A DNA stretch of 64,000 nucleotides, taken from Jacaranda mimosifolia (Eukaryota; Streptophyta; Magnoliopsida; Lamiales; Bignoniaceae). Made by a program: the position numbers and the translations under genes. The DNA is taken from the NCBI GenBank assembly GCA_018894105.1, contig CM032125.1, forward strand, positions 32,411,032 to 32,475,031, given 5' to 3'. The notes beneath the pieces are model-generated. The model did not search any database. It worked only from the letters and a program-made list of their open reading frames with translations, and was not told the origin of the DNA. Of the stretch, positions 1-12,115 are shown in pieces (position 1 is the stretch's first letter; each line of letters opens with the position of its first letter).

Positions 1-2
1 TG

Positions 3-2410
3 GAGGGAGAAGTAAATGATGAGGAGAATGTAACTGAGAACATAAGTAGGACACCTTCATTTAGAAAGATTTTCATATGTTTGGATGCATTAAAGAATGG
101 TTTCTTGAGTGGCTGTAATCCTTTTTTAAGATTTGATGGGCGTCATCTCAAAGGGCCTTATGGAGGTGTTCTACTAGCTACTATATAGGTTTGGATGGAA
201 ATAATAAGCTATTTCCTGTAGCATTTGCAGTTGTGGTAGCTGAAGTCAAAGAGTCTTGGAGCTTTTTTTTCACATGCTTGGAAGAGTTTCTTGGTGGCTT
301 TACTCCAGATAGACCATGGACATTCATGACAGATAGTCAAAAGGTATTGTTATCTTCCTTTTTTTTTTTCCCCTGATATTTCACTTTCTGTAAATGGAGA
401 ATTTGGTATGGTCTATTTTGAAATGTTTATCAGTTCCAAGTGTGTTAAGTGTAATGTCAAAAAAAATTGTAAGGGTATTAAATGATGTGTTGTAGCCTTG
501 TGAAGGTGTTACTTGTTATATTTTATTGGAATGTGATTAAATTGTAAGGGTATTCACCTTCGGCTCTATTTCATATAATCTGTACTAGAATCTTATTAAG
601 GTGTTGATTGTAATGTTTCAAAACTTGGAAGGTGCTTTTTGCAATGTTTTAAACATTTTAAGGGTACTACTTGCTATGTTGTAGCCTTGTGAAGGTGTTA
701 GTTGTTATATTTTATCGGAATGTGAGTAAATTGTAAGGATATTCACCTTAAATTGGAAGGGTGCTATTTGCAATGTTTTAAACATTTAAGGGTGCTACTT
801 GTAGGCTTTAGTATCAATTGAGGGTGTTATTTATAAGGTTTCATAATTGGTTTTCTGATATGGTACATTGCTCTTTATTATAATCTAGGATCTTGTGGAG
901 ATAATAAGAGAATTGGTGCCACACTCAATCAACAAAAAATGTGTAAGACATATTTACTCTAATTTTAGACTTTCCTTTTCTGGAGTTTTGCTAAGGAAAT
1001 CCTTTTGGTTAGTTGTAGGAGCTTACCCATACAAGATTATAATTTTGCCATGTACAAGATAAAAGAGGTGAAGCCTGTAGCTCATGAGTGGCTTGCTAAA
1101 ATCCCTGCAAGCATGTGGTCTAGGCATGCTTTTGACACTAGGCTTAAGAATGATCATGTGACAAATAATATATCAGAGTCATTTAACCAATTAGGTTGGG
1201 GAGCTTAGGTCTAAGCTAATACTTACGGTAGTAGATGGATTGAGAGCTAAGCTCATGAGTAGGATTCAGAGAAGGCTTGACCAGAGGACTGCATGGACCA
1301 ATTGTGTCACTAAAAATGTAGTTAAGAAGCTGAATCATGTCATTGAAACGTCTAGGTAGTGCAAGATAATGTTAAGCAGTGAAAATGAGTTTGAGATTCA
1401 TGAACAAAATGTCCACTTTATTGTTGATTTGAGTGCCCGAACATGTGATTGTAAGGTGTGGGAGATATCAGGCATAGAATGCAAGCATGCTACACTAGTA
1501 ATTGCACATGGGAGAGAGAACATAGAAATGTACACTGCTGCCTGTTTTTCTAAAGCTAAGTATATCAGAGCATATAGTCATCCTATACACTCAACACTTG
1601 ATCTTTCCTTTTATGTGATGTGGAGACTGATCCCCCAAGTGTTCTCCCTCCACCAATGACAAGACTGTCGGGGAGACCGAGAAAGAATAAGAGAAGGGAG
1701 GTTGGGGATTCATCAAATGTGACAGATAGTAGGAGGTCTTTGGGCTTAAAGTGTAGCAAATGTCATGGATTTGGGCAAAAGAGAACATGCCAAAGAGGAA
1801 AGTTGTATAGAAAATAAGAGGAAAAAGGCCTGCTGAACATATTATTTTAATTTCTTATTTGGACTTGTTCATTATCTAATTATTACTGTACTTAATTATT
1901 TGATACTCTTTTTTTTCTATTTCAGGAAGACATTCCTTTGGCTAAAATGTTTAGTATAAGGAAGAAGAAGCACAAGTCAGGAGCTGAAGTTTTACTGTTC
2001 CTTGTTCACAAGGGTCTACTGCTGCCCCTGATGGACCTACTGCTATTTTTGGAAATGCACCAGCTGGAGATGAAACTACTACTGTTTCTGGAAATATAGG
2101 TGTTGGAGATGGTTCTGCTGCTTTTGGAGCGGGCCATTTTGCTATTGAAGAGAACATTGTGGTTGCTGCAGTTGGAGATAACCTTGCTGTTAAAGAAAAT
2201 GCCCATATTATTGGAGGACTTGCAGATGACAATATTAGCTTTGATGATGGATTTTATGCTGCTTTTGATGGAGTTGTGGAATCAATTGTGGCAAGTGCAA
2301 GTAAAGGTGGGGGCTGTATGGATGGTGCAATTGGAGGAGGTGATGATGCATGCACTAGAGAAGCTAATGAAGTAGGAAGGGGTTTTAATGAAAGTGTTGG
2401 AGGACAATGA
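3..2410 (+). pseudogene. MuDR-family transposase, broken by stops and frameshifts
   Basis: This is a cut-and-paste transposase of the Mutator/MuDR superfamily. Visible pieces in order: a catalytic-core segment from base 3 with FDGRHLKG (first Asp) running into a stop at about 188, continued in another frame (191-345) as DGNNKLFPVAFAVV and ending FMTDSQK (second Asp region). A probable intron follows from about 346 to 890. Then come WLAKIPASMWSRHAFDT (1090-1140), a C-terminal SWIM-type zinc finger with CDCKVWEISGIECKHA (1444-1491), a basic GRPRKNKRR stretch and a CSKCHGFGQ zinc-knuckle-like motif (1755-1780). A low-complexity Gly/Ala/Asp-rich tail (about 2020-2410) ends at TGA 2408-2410. At least three frame changes or in-frame stops (near 188, 1208 and 1357) make it a pseudogene. 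The family call is firm from the SWIM finger and core motifs. Confidence 0.85.
346..890 (+). other. probable intron of the MULE transposase, with an internal duplication
   Basis: The interval starts GTATTG after the DSQK codons and ends CTAG before GATCTTGTGGAG, consistent with GT-AG splicing. It is T-rich and holds a duplicated stretch: words such as GAAGGTGTTA, TTGTTATATTTTAT and GGAATGTGA occur near 502-560 and again near 688-750. No coding potential is visible. Confidence 0.5.
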
Positions 2411-3125
2411 TTAATGTTTTATTATCACTATATTTTGTCATTTTAAACTTGGGATTCATGAACCAAGTACACAACTTTTACTTGTTGTTTTGTGCAGTCA
2501 ATTGATCTTTTTGTATAGCCCTTTAGAATTGCATAGGACTTTGTTATGTGAAGCAAATTTGTGTAATTCATCACATTTGAATATCTTATTGATGGTTAAA
2601 TGTGAAGTACTTCATTGGAATATTATGTTTTTTCCTGTTTCAAGGTACAATATTGTAAGTTATAAAATGGAGAAGGGAGAGTTAATGTAATGTAGGATTT
2701 GTTCAAAGGGGCTCTATTTAACTAATCATTTATATTAGGGTGTTATATGTAACTTCAAAGTTTAGAAATAAAATTCAGCCACTAAAAAATTATATTAAAA
2801 CAAAAAAATAAATGTTGATATTTATTACTTTTAGTTAATATAATAATAATTAATCATTTTAAATAATTATTTAAATTTATTATTTTACTTAATTAATTTC
2901 CAACCATTACATTAACCACTAGTTTAATTTCTTATAATAAACCCTTTTAGAGCTTTCAATATTACAAGTAGATCCACACATGCATGACACACATAAGAAT
3001 ATTTTGGTCTAATTACATGGTAAACGGTCAAGCCCAATCAAAGGAAGGGCAAAATTGGATTTTTAGAAAATATCAATGCTAACATCATCAAATACTGTTA
3101 GTTTGACTAATGACTGGATCTATTT

Positions 3126-3229
3126 GTTAGACAGAGACAAACCCCAAGAGAGGTAAGTGTAATTTCGCAAATCTCAGGGGTAGTTTCTATATTTAACCCA
3201 AACCTTAGGGGAGGTCTTTGTAATTAACC
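3126..3229. repeat. right terminal inverted repeat of the MULE
   Basis: About 100 bp with the pattern typical of plant MULE ends: TTGTAATTAACCC at the outer edge, preceded by GGGGAGGTCTTTG and by GGGGTAGTTTC further in. The partner repeat lies outside the window. Confidence 0.65.
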
Positions 3230-4724
3230 CTTATATATATTTACATATATATATATATAAATACATAAAATATATACATGGTACACGCAAATATATATAA
3301 TCCCACCCCTAACTCTTGCTGCCCCCCAACAAACAACCGCTATGGCTGGGTGGTTGACCATGGCCAGCGGCTCTGGCTAGGCCACTAGACTAGCCATGGC
3401 TAGCTCGACCATGGTTGTTGTCTCTATTAGGTGGGGCGTGAGGTTGGTTGTGGAGAAGGGACGAAAGGGTGTTTGGGGGGCTCGGGGGGTGTTAGTGGTT
3501 GTTTGGGCAGTTGCGGTTGGGCATGGGGGAGAAGAAGATGGTTGTTTTTTTTTTTTTTTAAATAACTTTAATTAATTAATTAATTTAATGGAATTATTTT
3601 AAATATATTATATTTTTATATAGTATTAGTATTAATAAAAAATAATTATCTTTTTAACTTATTGTATTTATTTAAAATTATCAAAGTAAATTAAAATGAT
3701 TAAAATGATTTTAGTTAATGAATAAAAATAATTATATTTAATTATATTATTTTAAATAATATTTATTAATTTAATATTATAAAATATATAATTCAAAATT
3801 ATGAAGTTATGTTATCTAATACAATAATTTTAAAAAAAAATCTTTTAATTATTATTTTTTAAATATTTGTTAAGCATTTAATATACTAAAAATGCGAACC
3901 AACAACTCATACAATTAACAGTAACTTGTTGTAAAAAGACACATGTCATTTAATTTAATGATACCTCATATGAGGTAAATACAAACATATCTCATTATAG
4001 ATATGTCCAAAATAATATTTTAGAAATACTTTTGAATATAGTTCTAGAAAACACTACTCACCCATAGGATCATAACAATTTCCACCGTCTATTTAAGTAA
4101 ATAAACCTATAAATAGATGGTAGGCTTCACGCATAATCATTGAAGCCACACTAGAAAGTTAGGCACCAAAATTATTTGTAATTCTTCACACTTAAAAAAG
4201 GCCAGCCAAGTTCTTTCCTCCCAAAAAGCAATTGAATTTTCATGTTTTCCAACAGTCACGCTCTCTCGCTAGACTCCAAATAACTACAAAATATGGGCCA
4301 ATGAAAAAAAAAAAAAAAGACAAGAAACAACTGAGAGAAAATAAAGAAAAAGAAAAATGAAATTATTTACATATCACAAAAAGCCCCATTACGGCGACAA
4401 CAAATACTAAGTTGCTTGCCATTATCTGCAAACCACACTGGAAGATGGTCATTGGCATAGGAGATTAAGTAGACCTCCTTCTCTATCATACTTTAGAAAT
4501 TTGATGGGAGAAACAATATATCTTCCTCTCTATTATATTTGAGAAATGTTAGCAGCCGTTATGCCATTTTGTTATTTTTGAGGGAGAGTGCAAAATGAAT
4601 ATCTATACAAATGTACTTATGAAATATTATTTATTTTTCATTAATTATTTTTTTCTTAAGTTTAGTTATTATTTTTTTGAGTCTAATTAGAATAAATTTA
4701 ATCTGACCATTTATTATTATTATT
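3230..4724. other. intergenic, AT-rich, with one GC-rich island
   Basis: No gene is visible. The stretch is mostly AT-rich low complexity. At 3300-3540 there is a GC-rich island with repeated CCATGGCC/GGCTAG-like palindromic words and a G-rich half. It resembles the centres of the inverted-repeat elements at 18858-19742 and 22845-23000 and may be a remnant of the same kind of element. I could not match two arms around it. Confidence 0.5.
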
Positions 4725-4726
4725 TT

Positions 4727-4836
4727 TTTATTTACACACACGCAAATCAAGAATTCGTTTGGGCTCGAACTTCTGACCTCCTACAGTATGTAGAAGACTT
4801 ACGCCATTGGGCTACAGGCCAGTTGGCTAATCGACC
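4727..4836 (-). repeat. tRNA-derived SINE-like element
   Basis: Read on the minus strand there is a box A-like word TAGCCCAATGG and, about 50 bp on, a box B-like AGTTCGAGCCC. A tail rich in GTGTGTGTAAATAA follows. Copies with the same layout occur at 17447-17555 (+) and 18372-18490 (-). The flanking sequence is repeated near 51500 without this insert, which supports a discrete insertion. Confidence 0.6.
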
Positions 4837-4859
4837 ATTTATACAATCATATGTATTAA

Positions 4860-7028
4860 GAGTAAATTGCAAAAAGAACCCCTGTGTTATGTCTAATTAT
4901 TAGAAACCCCACTGGGATATGAATTTAAGTCAAACCCCCTTCGTGTTACAATATCAATTGCTCACCGCCCACCATAGCCATTTATCCGTTGACGAGGTGC
5001 ATCTTGACAAAAATACCCCTATGTAATCACATGATTTTTACTGCCCATTTTCTCACTAATTCTTTATGAACTCCTTCGCTTAAATTAGGGCTAATAAATG
5101 AATTTCTCTCAAATTATTTTTTTATAAATTTTTCAGCCTGCATGCGGCAAAATTTAAATTGGAAAAAACCTGGAAGATTTGTCAATATCTATACAATTAA
5201 TTGATGACCTAGCTTTTTCTTTGTTGATACTGCATTCATATATATATTTTTTTTCTCAAGGGATGTTGTACTAATTATCTAATTATAATAATAGTTGCTA
5301 CCATAAAGATCTCCAGCATGAAGATTATGATCAGTGTTGTGAAAAAATTTATATAATATATTATATTAATTTATAATACTTAAAATTACAAAATATTACT
5401 AATCCAAGTATAGTATAATAATGCACAAAATCCCTTACATCCCTAGTGTATTGTTGACAAAATATATCGAGACAAAAGTATTCTAAAAAGTTAATTATAA
5501 TGATAATATTAATTATTATAATATTAGTAATAGAATTAATTCTTAAGTATTATATTTTTCCTAGTAAGATTTATACAGTTCAAACATATATAATGTAATT
5601 TTAATTGATCGTTTTATACTTATTTAATCCTCCATTTTAAAATTTCAAACTACATGTTCAGTGAAATTAAAAATATAGATATATTTAAAAATTAATAAAA
5701 GGCACTTGTTATATTTTAAATTGCTTATTATAAATTTAAACAAATTATTATATTTTAATAAAAAAATTTGTTCAGAAATTATGAAATCTCTATATTCAAG
5801 CTTTAAATAAATAATATAGATAAATAGTTTAGAAAATGTAATTGAAAATTATTTTTTAATTGGGAAAAAATAATAAATTTATTATTTTTGAATACTTATC
5901 ATAAATTTAAATAAATGTCTAAATGCTAATAAATTTCATATTTGAAATTCTTAGATACATTTCAATAAAACTTTAATTATTTAAAAAAAAATTAATTTAA
6001 ACAATATAATTAAATAATTTCTTACTTCAAATAATTTCTTTTACTGGGAAGAAACAGAAATGAAAAGGAAAAATAATGTCGTCTTCTTCATTGAACCCAC
6101 GGACAGACGGAGTAACCCTTAAGAGTTACCATAGTGCCTACTAACCACCACCATTGCGCAACCCAATTCCAACAACCTTCCAGGCTGCCCAACCCCACAC
6201 TAGCATTGCAAGACTTCTTCTCTTCGTCAATATAATCATTGGTTGATTCCATAATACTGCGATAATCTGTTTTATCGGATAATTGCGGCTATCCCTGCAA
6301 CTTATCCTCCGATGTATATGTTCCATCTTTATATCCGTTCACAACTGTCACGATGGAACGGCAGTCTCCATTCCGATTTTGAAATCGCCGTTCCAGCCGA
6401 TTCTCACTGTGCTGGTGAACCATAGATCAGAAGCATTGGGATAAGATGGCTGGAGGCCATTTTGAAAGCTTAAGTCCTGAAAATTTGCTGGGACTTGGTT
6501 TAGATATTTGAATGCATGGTGGTGCTGTGCATCGGAGCTTGCTGATCGAAGCTATTGATCAAGCAGTTTACATGGGTGCTTGCTAGCTGCTGTGTTTACC
6601 TTTGCACAAAGATGATGGGACTATTTCATATATTTTGTTTTGGGAGTCTTGGCTTGCAGAATGCTTATGCTTTGAGCTGACTGATATTGCAAAACTCTTG
6701 CTTGCTGATTTGGAGGCTGTTTGTCTTGCTATGAAAATGCTCTGTACGAGAGGACTGGAATGGAAGAGAACGGGAAGAGAAGAATTTACACTTTGTGTAG
6801 AAGAAGATGTAGGTCTTTTTCACTGAAGAAATTAAGGGTAAATGTGACTTTTAATATAGTGAAAATACAACACAAATTTCAGGAACCGCGCGTGGGTAAC
6901 ACCACTGTTGGGTGGGGACTTGAGTACCATTGACTATTTTTCACAAGGTGTTAAGTTGACAATTAAAATAACATAGGGAGGTAAGCGCTTTTGTCTATTT
7001 ACACAGGAGTTATTTTTGCAAAAATCTC
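4860..7028. mobile_element. non-autonomous TIR DNA transposon (Mutator-like), 2.17 kb
   Basis: The ends are inverted: GAGTAAATTGCAAAAAG at 4860 and, read inward from 7028, GAGATTTTTGCAAAAATAAC, followed on both sides by CYCCTGTGT-type words. The element is flanked by a perfect 10-bp direct repeat TATGTATTAA (4850-4859 and 7029-7038). A related sequence at about 51500-51830 carries the same flanks joined directly (CATATGTACTGAATG), so it is the unfilled site. No transposase is visible inside. A 9-11 bp duplication points to Mutator-like elements, which is inference. Confidence 0.75.
6060..6840. other. less AT-rich internal segment, possibly captured host DNA
   Basis: Inside the 4860-7028 element this stretch is clearly less AT-rich than its surroundings and has coding-like texture on both strands, for example a 61-codon minus-strand ORF (6141-6326) and a 74-codon plus-strand ORF (6602-6826). 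I do not recognise either protein. Mutator-like elements often carry pieces of host genes, so a captured fragment is possible but not shown. Confidence 0.3.
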
Positions 7029-7038
7029 TATGTATTAA

Positions 7039-7486
7039 ATGTAATAGTAGTAGTTCATTAGATGGGGATATACTTTAATTGTTTAATTTTAATTTATTTG
7101 CTATTTTCTATAAATCCAGTTAAATATGTTGGTAGAAGGATAAATTTCAATACACGTAATTACAATTGCTAAGTAGAAAATTTTAATTAATTAATTTTAG
7201 TATAATTATTATTTTCTATATGTCTAATTAAAAATACACTTAATTTGGATAAATTTAATAGATATAATGTATATACATTTGTTAAGTGAAAAACTTGATT
7301 TAATTAATTATAGTTTTTTTTCTCAATCTAATTAAAATAAACTTAATTTAGTTATAATAATTACATTCACTAAGTAGAAAATTTATTTAATTAACTTTAA
7401 TATAATTTTTATTTTGTATAATTCTAATAAAAATATGTTTAATTATCTATGAACAGTTTCAATATAGTTATATATGAATAGCATTA
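7039..7486. other. AT-rich intergenic repeat, no gene
   Basis: Continuation of the dispersed sequence that also occurs at about 51540-51830. Only AT-rich text with repeated TTAATTAATT words is visible. Confidence 0.6.
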
Positions 7487-7566
7487 CTTCAGTTCCTCCC
7501 CAAATATGCCAAGGGTCCAACTATGTCAGCATTAATATATGTAACAAGCTCTGAATGACCGTAATC

Positions 7567-8212
7567 TAGGGGTGTAAACGAGTTGAGCTCGAGCTCGAGC
7601 TTGCCAAAATTACAGGCTCGAGTCCAGCTTTTTGAGCTCGAGCTCGAGCTCAAGCTCAAAAATACTGAGCTTGAGTTGAGCTCGAGCTCGAGCTCGAGCC
7701 GGCTCATCAGAAAATTTTAAATTAAATAAAAATATTAAATTATTAATATATCATAATTATTTAATAATAATTAATAAAATAATTAAAATTATTATTATAA
7801 ATTAAATATATATGAAATTATAATAATTACGATAATGATTTAAATTATAATATATTATAATTATTGATAAATTATTAAATTATTAATATATTATAATTAT
7901 TTAATCATATATATAAATATTTAAAATTAGAAAGAAAAAGTAAATTATTAATACATATTAATTAATATATAATAAATATTTAAAATTAGAAAAAGAAAGT
8001 AAATTATTATATATATTAATTATTTAATTAATATATAAAAAATATTTAAAAATAGAAAAAAGCTCATGAGCCGGCTCATGAGCTTTTGAACAACTAGAGA
8101 TGAGCTCAAGCTCGACTCATGTTAAAGCTCGAGCTCGAAAAACTCGAGGTCGAGCTATAATCGAGCCCGCTCATGAGGCTCATGAGCCGGCTCGACTCAT
8201 CTTACACCCCTA
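7567..8212. mobile_element. hAT-type MITE, 646 bp, with GAGCTC-rich arms
   Basis: Terminal inverted repeats TAGGGGTGTAA and TTACACCCCTA are flanked by a perfect 8-bp duplication CCGTAATC (7559-7566, 8213-8220), the hAT signature. Subterminal arms are built from reiterated GAGCTC and GGCTCATGAGCC words in opposite orientation around an AT-rich middle. There is no coding capacity. It lies inside the last exon of the GH9 pseudogene. Confidence 0.9.
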
Positions 8213-9925
8213 CCGTAATCCGTCCTTTTCATCCGAGAAGAAGTGGTTCTGGTTGGGCCCCCAACAATTGCACCAGTCAATATATTTGTATTTGGATTTG
8301 GATTTGGTGTGTAGAAAAATGGTTGGAGTCCATCCTCACATCCAAAGGATCGTGGATGAACTGTGACTGAGGGTAAAGATCATCCTTTGTGGTGAATTCT
8401 CCTTGGTAATTTGTCCCTAATCCTACCATGCACGACATTTTCATTGGATTATCTCCTAAGATGTAGCCCACCTGTAACGACCCCGAAATTTTATATATTT
8501 GTTAAATTATTATTATTTATTTTATCAATTAATTTTAGTTATTCGATTAGAATTTTGAATTAATTAATCGTGAAAAAAAATTATATAAGATTCAATTGAT
8601 ATTTTTACAAGATTTTTGAGATCGAAAATGTATTTTATTTATTTTGGGAACTAAATTGAGAGATTTTAAATTATTATAAAAAAAAAATAAAAAAAAATGA
8701 TGATAAATCAGCCGGCCATGCTTGCTCCATACTTGTGTCAAGTCAAAATTAATGCTATTTTGACTTCCAATTTCCTTTCTTCCTTTTTCTTCATTTTTGC
8801 TTCATTTTCTTCCCATTTTCCTTTCTTCATCCGCTAGCTTTCTTCTTCCTTTCAACTGAGCAAGAGCTTCACCACCAAGCATCCATTTCTTCATCACACC
8901 TTACCACCACCTCCCTCACCATTTTCAGGCCACAAAACAGCAGCCATACACGGTGGTTAACGGTGGATGGAGAAGCACCGTGAAGAAGACCCATTTCCTT
9001 GGTTAACTTTCAGTAATCAACTCCAAGCCCCGAAACCTGCGACGAAGGGTATGGTTGTGTAGCTAGGGAGGAGGAGAAGCGGAATATATGGTTTAGTGGA
9101 GGTTTCCCGCAGCGGACGGCGATGAACGGAGCTGAACAGTGGCGGCGGAGCAAGGTGAGTTTGGGGCTGTTTTTGGTGTTTTCCGGCCAATAGGAGCAGT
9201 AAAACAAAAAAACTAACCGGATATTATTGTTCAGGAGGGTGTAAGGAAGAGAACGGTATAAAGTGTCCATATTCAGGCGGCGGTGGCGATTGGGCAGTTT
9301 TTTCTTCTCGTTCCAACAGTCGTGACGGTATAGTCCATTTTTGAATCCGGGCATTAGTTAGTGAGTTATGAATTTCGTTAGGTTTTGATAATTATATTTT
9401 TATGTATTTTATATATTCATGCAAGGTATATGTATAAGTTAGGATGATAAGTGATTTAATTATGGACTTTAGGTTGTGTTATTATATGATTATATATTAT
9501 ATATATGTATAGGAATTTTTAGATTTTGATGGCATATTAATAATTTTGGAGATAATTGTTAGATTAAGCATGGAATATTATGTAGTTGGAGGTTGAATTG
9601 AGTTATATAAGATTTTGTAAGATTTAATTAGTGACATTTTGTGGGTTTGAGCTAATTATAGATTATTTATGAATAGGAATTTAAGATTTTAATTCTTAAA
9701 TTGTTAATAGTTGATAAGATTAAGTTAGTTTGATTGATTTATATATAATTGGACTTAAATAAGATTTATTTGGTAATTTTGGGAAATATTAAGCTTCGAT
9801 AACGAATAAGGTTAGTAGAATCGATCGAACTTTAATTATGAATTATTTTGTGAATTAGGTGACGGAGATTTGGCCGGTGACGAGCAGTAGTTGTATATCT
9901 GACTGACTGAGTATATTAAACCAAG

Positions 9926-10445
9926 GTGAGGATCTATCCCTCTTGGTACTTGTTATACCTATGAGGTTCTGCCAATTTGGCACCCTATTGAGCTATTTGT
10001 TATTGAAATTAACCCCTGTGTGGGTTTACTGTTTCTGTACTGTACTTAGAACCGTGTTTGGTTTCTGTTTGTTATTTGATTCTGTTCTGAATACCCCTGT
10101 GAGGATCTATCCATATTGGTACTTGTTATACCTATGAGGTTCTGCCAATTTGGCACCCTATTGAGCTATCTGTTATTGAAATTAACCCCTGTGTGGGTTT
10201 ACTGTTTCTGTACTGTACTCAGAACTGTGTTTGGTTTCTGTTTGTTATTTGATTCTGTTTGGTTATGTGAGGATCTATCCCTCTTGGTACTTGTTATACC
10301 TATGAGGTTTGTCAATTTGGCACCCTATTGAGCTATATGTTATTGAAATTAACCCATGTGTGGGTTTACTGTTTCTGTACGGTACTCAGAACCGTGTTTG
10401 GTTTCTGTTTATTAGTTGATTATGTTCTAAATACCCCTGTGAGGG
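9926..10445 (+). repeat. three tandem copies of a ~170-bp unit in the solo LTR
   Basis: The word GATCTATCC followed by TTGGTACTTGTTATACC recurs at about 9931, 10104 and 10272 (spacings 173 and 168). The related solo LTR at 58690-61562 has only one copy. Confidence 0.85.
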
Positions 10446-10763
10446 TTATATCTGTTCTGTATCTGTTTCTGTTTGTTCTGGCGCCCAGAATTTTATCTGT
10501 TATATGTTCTACTCTACTTTGTATCTATTGCCTTGTAGGCATTTCTGTTATCTGATCTGTATTTTGGCCATGCTGGCATATCTATATCTGTTACTGTTAT
10601 CTGTTGCCTGATCGGCATTATTTCTGTCTGCTTTGATCTGTTCTGTCTGAAACCGGCAATGTGCTAGGGACTTTCCCCTAGGGCATCTGCATAAGCGGTT
10701 AATTCTGTTATTTGTACAGTGATTATGAGGCCAAGGGCCGATCCGAGTGATCTGTTTGGTTAT

Positions 10764-10905
10764 GTGAGGCATGCAAGGGACTTTCCCCTTGGTGTCAACG
10801 ATACGCTAGGGACTTTCCTCTGGGTGTCGGCAGTACGCTAGGGACTTCCCCTGGGTATCGATGGTGTGCTAGGGACTTTCCCCGACATCGGCAGTGCGCT
10901 ATACA
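10764..10905 (+). repeat. short tandem repeats around GCTAGGGACTTTCCCC
   Basis: About four to five degenerate units of ~32 bp, each with GCTAGGGACTTTCCCCTGGG-like text followed by a variable TCGGCAGTAC-type stretch. The same array is present in the second solo LTR at about 60820-60950. Confidence 0.7.
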
Positions 10906-12115
10906 ACTCGTATGGGCATCTGCCATATACCAAGCTGTTACGCTTAGGTGATATGTTTGTCTGGTATAAGGTGAATCGGCAATGCATGTCTTAGACTATC
11001 CTTTGAGTGCATATGCTTTGGGTTTTATCTGTCTGATTGTTTCTGTTTGTCTGACATCTGATCTTGGAGCAATAAGGCAGGAGAGTTTCCTGTTTGCTTT
11101 TCGGTATTATCTATTTATGTATTTGTTTGATCTATTCGTTTGTATTATGATTTGTCGAGTCGAATCATCATTGATAAATCCCTTCTGTATTCCTCACTAA
11201 GTCTTTGGACTTACCTCCCTGTACTTTATGATATCAAAAAGGGATGAGATGGTTCGAGATTGAGCTGGGAAGAAATGTATTTGGTTTCCTTTTGAAGATT
11301 GTACAGAATATAAGTTATGATGTATTGTATTCGGAATGAAAATTTAGAAATGTTGTGATATGTATGATTGTAATTATAAGGCTTTAATGTGTTATGCAGT
11401 AAGATATTAATATTATGAAGTTTAGTAGGTATTTATTTTGAAAATTTTGGTTTAGAACTGATTGATGAGATTGAATGTCATTTTAGAATATGTGTGAAAT
11501 GAACTTATGGGCCTTCTGTTAGATTGCGACTCTGATATTTAAGATTGAATCTGTGTGGTGCCTTGACTGAGGTGTCATCCTGAGGAGGGGTGCTACACCA
11601 CCTATCTTTTTGCCAAGCTTCGTAGAGTCTTTAAGGTTACCGACAAATTTCCACAATTGAAACCATGCTTTGAGGTTGCAATGTATTTGGAGTATGTGGT
11701 GAACAAGAAAGTTATGGATGTCACATAGTGGAGATTGCTTGTACTCAGCTTAAACCTTAAGGGTTTGGTTGTTTATGAATTCGAGCATTTTGTCAAAATA
11801 TTTTGGTAAAATAATTTTTGAGAAGTGGAGTTGGATAATGTGATGGTTGTTTGTTTGTGTTTTGGGAAAGGACAAGATATCATATCAATAACTTTTTCAT
11901 TGGGTTGATAGGGTAAAATTAATATTTTAAAATTATTTATGTATGTGTATATATAGATTAGGAAGAGGGACAAAAAAATGAGAACACTTGCTAGAAGAAC
12001 GCGAGCACCAACATACTTGTTGTCCCAACTGAAAATATCAGTTTCGTCATTTGCTCCCAATGATCTTATGAAATTAAGGTAATAAACCTCATTAGCCATG
12101 TTGCTCGGAAAATTC

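Larger units (their letters stand above)
1..3229 (+). mobile_element. MuDR-like (MULE) DNA transposon, left end outside window
   Basis: A broken MULE transposase (1-2410) is followed by a non-coding tail and then a typical plant MULE terminal repeat that ends near 3229 in GTAATTAACCC. Read inward on the minus strand, the terminus starts GGGTTAATTACAAAGACC and carries spaced C-rich words (CCTCCCC, ACCCC) ending around 3126. The transposase points toward this end, as expected. The left terminal repeat and target duplication are not in the window, so the element cannot be closed. The coding part is decayed, so it is non-autonomous now. Confidence 0.8.
8473..11597 (+). mobile_element. solo LTR of a long-LTR retrotransposon, 3.1 kb
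   Basis: The sequence starts TGTAACGACCCC and ends GGGGTGCTACA, so it has the canonical TG...CA ends, and it is flanked by a perfect 5-bp duplication CCACC (8468-8472, 11598-11602). A second copy (58690-61562) has the same ends and its own 5-bp duplication. No primer-binding site, gag or pol lies inside, so it is a single LTR left by recombination. The ends resemble those of plant gypsy chromoviruses of the Tekay/Del type, which is inference. It interrupts the GH9 pseudogene. Confidence 0.85.
7487..12115 (-). pseudogene. GH9 endo-1,4-beta-glucanase, decayed and split by two transposons
   Basis: Glycoside hydrolase family 9 enzymes cut beta-1,4-glucans in plant cell walls. Reading the minus strand from the right, 12099-11986 encodes VYYLNFIRS...[15 protein letters not shown], a family segment. 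11735-11598 encodes FLLTTYSKYIATSKH...TLRSLAKR, then an in-frame TAG. 8472-8215 continues with VGYILGDNPMKMSCMVG, a hallmark of the C-terminal catalytic region, then degenerates through GAIVGGP. After a further break, 7558-7490 encodes HSELVTYINADIVGPLAYL. The solo LTR (8473-11597) sits within the ILGDNP exon and the hAT MITE (7567-8212) within the last exon. The N-terminal half is absent and stops and frameshifts are present. The identity is recognised from these motifs and the gene is certainly non-functional. Confidence 0.75.
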
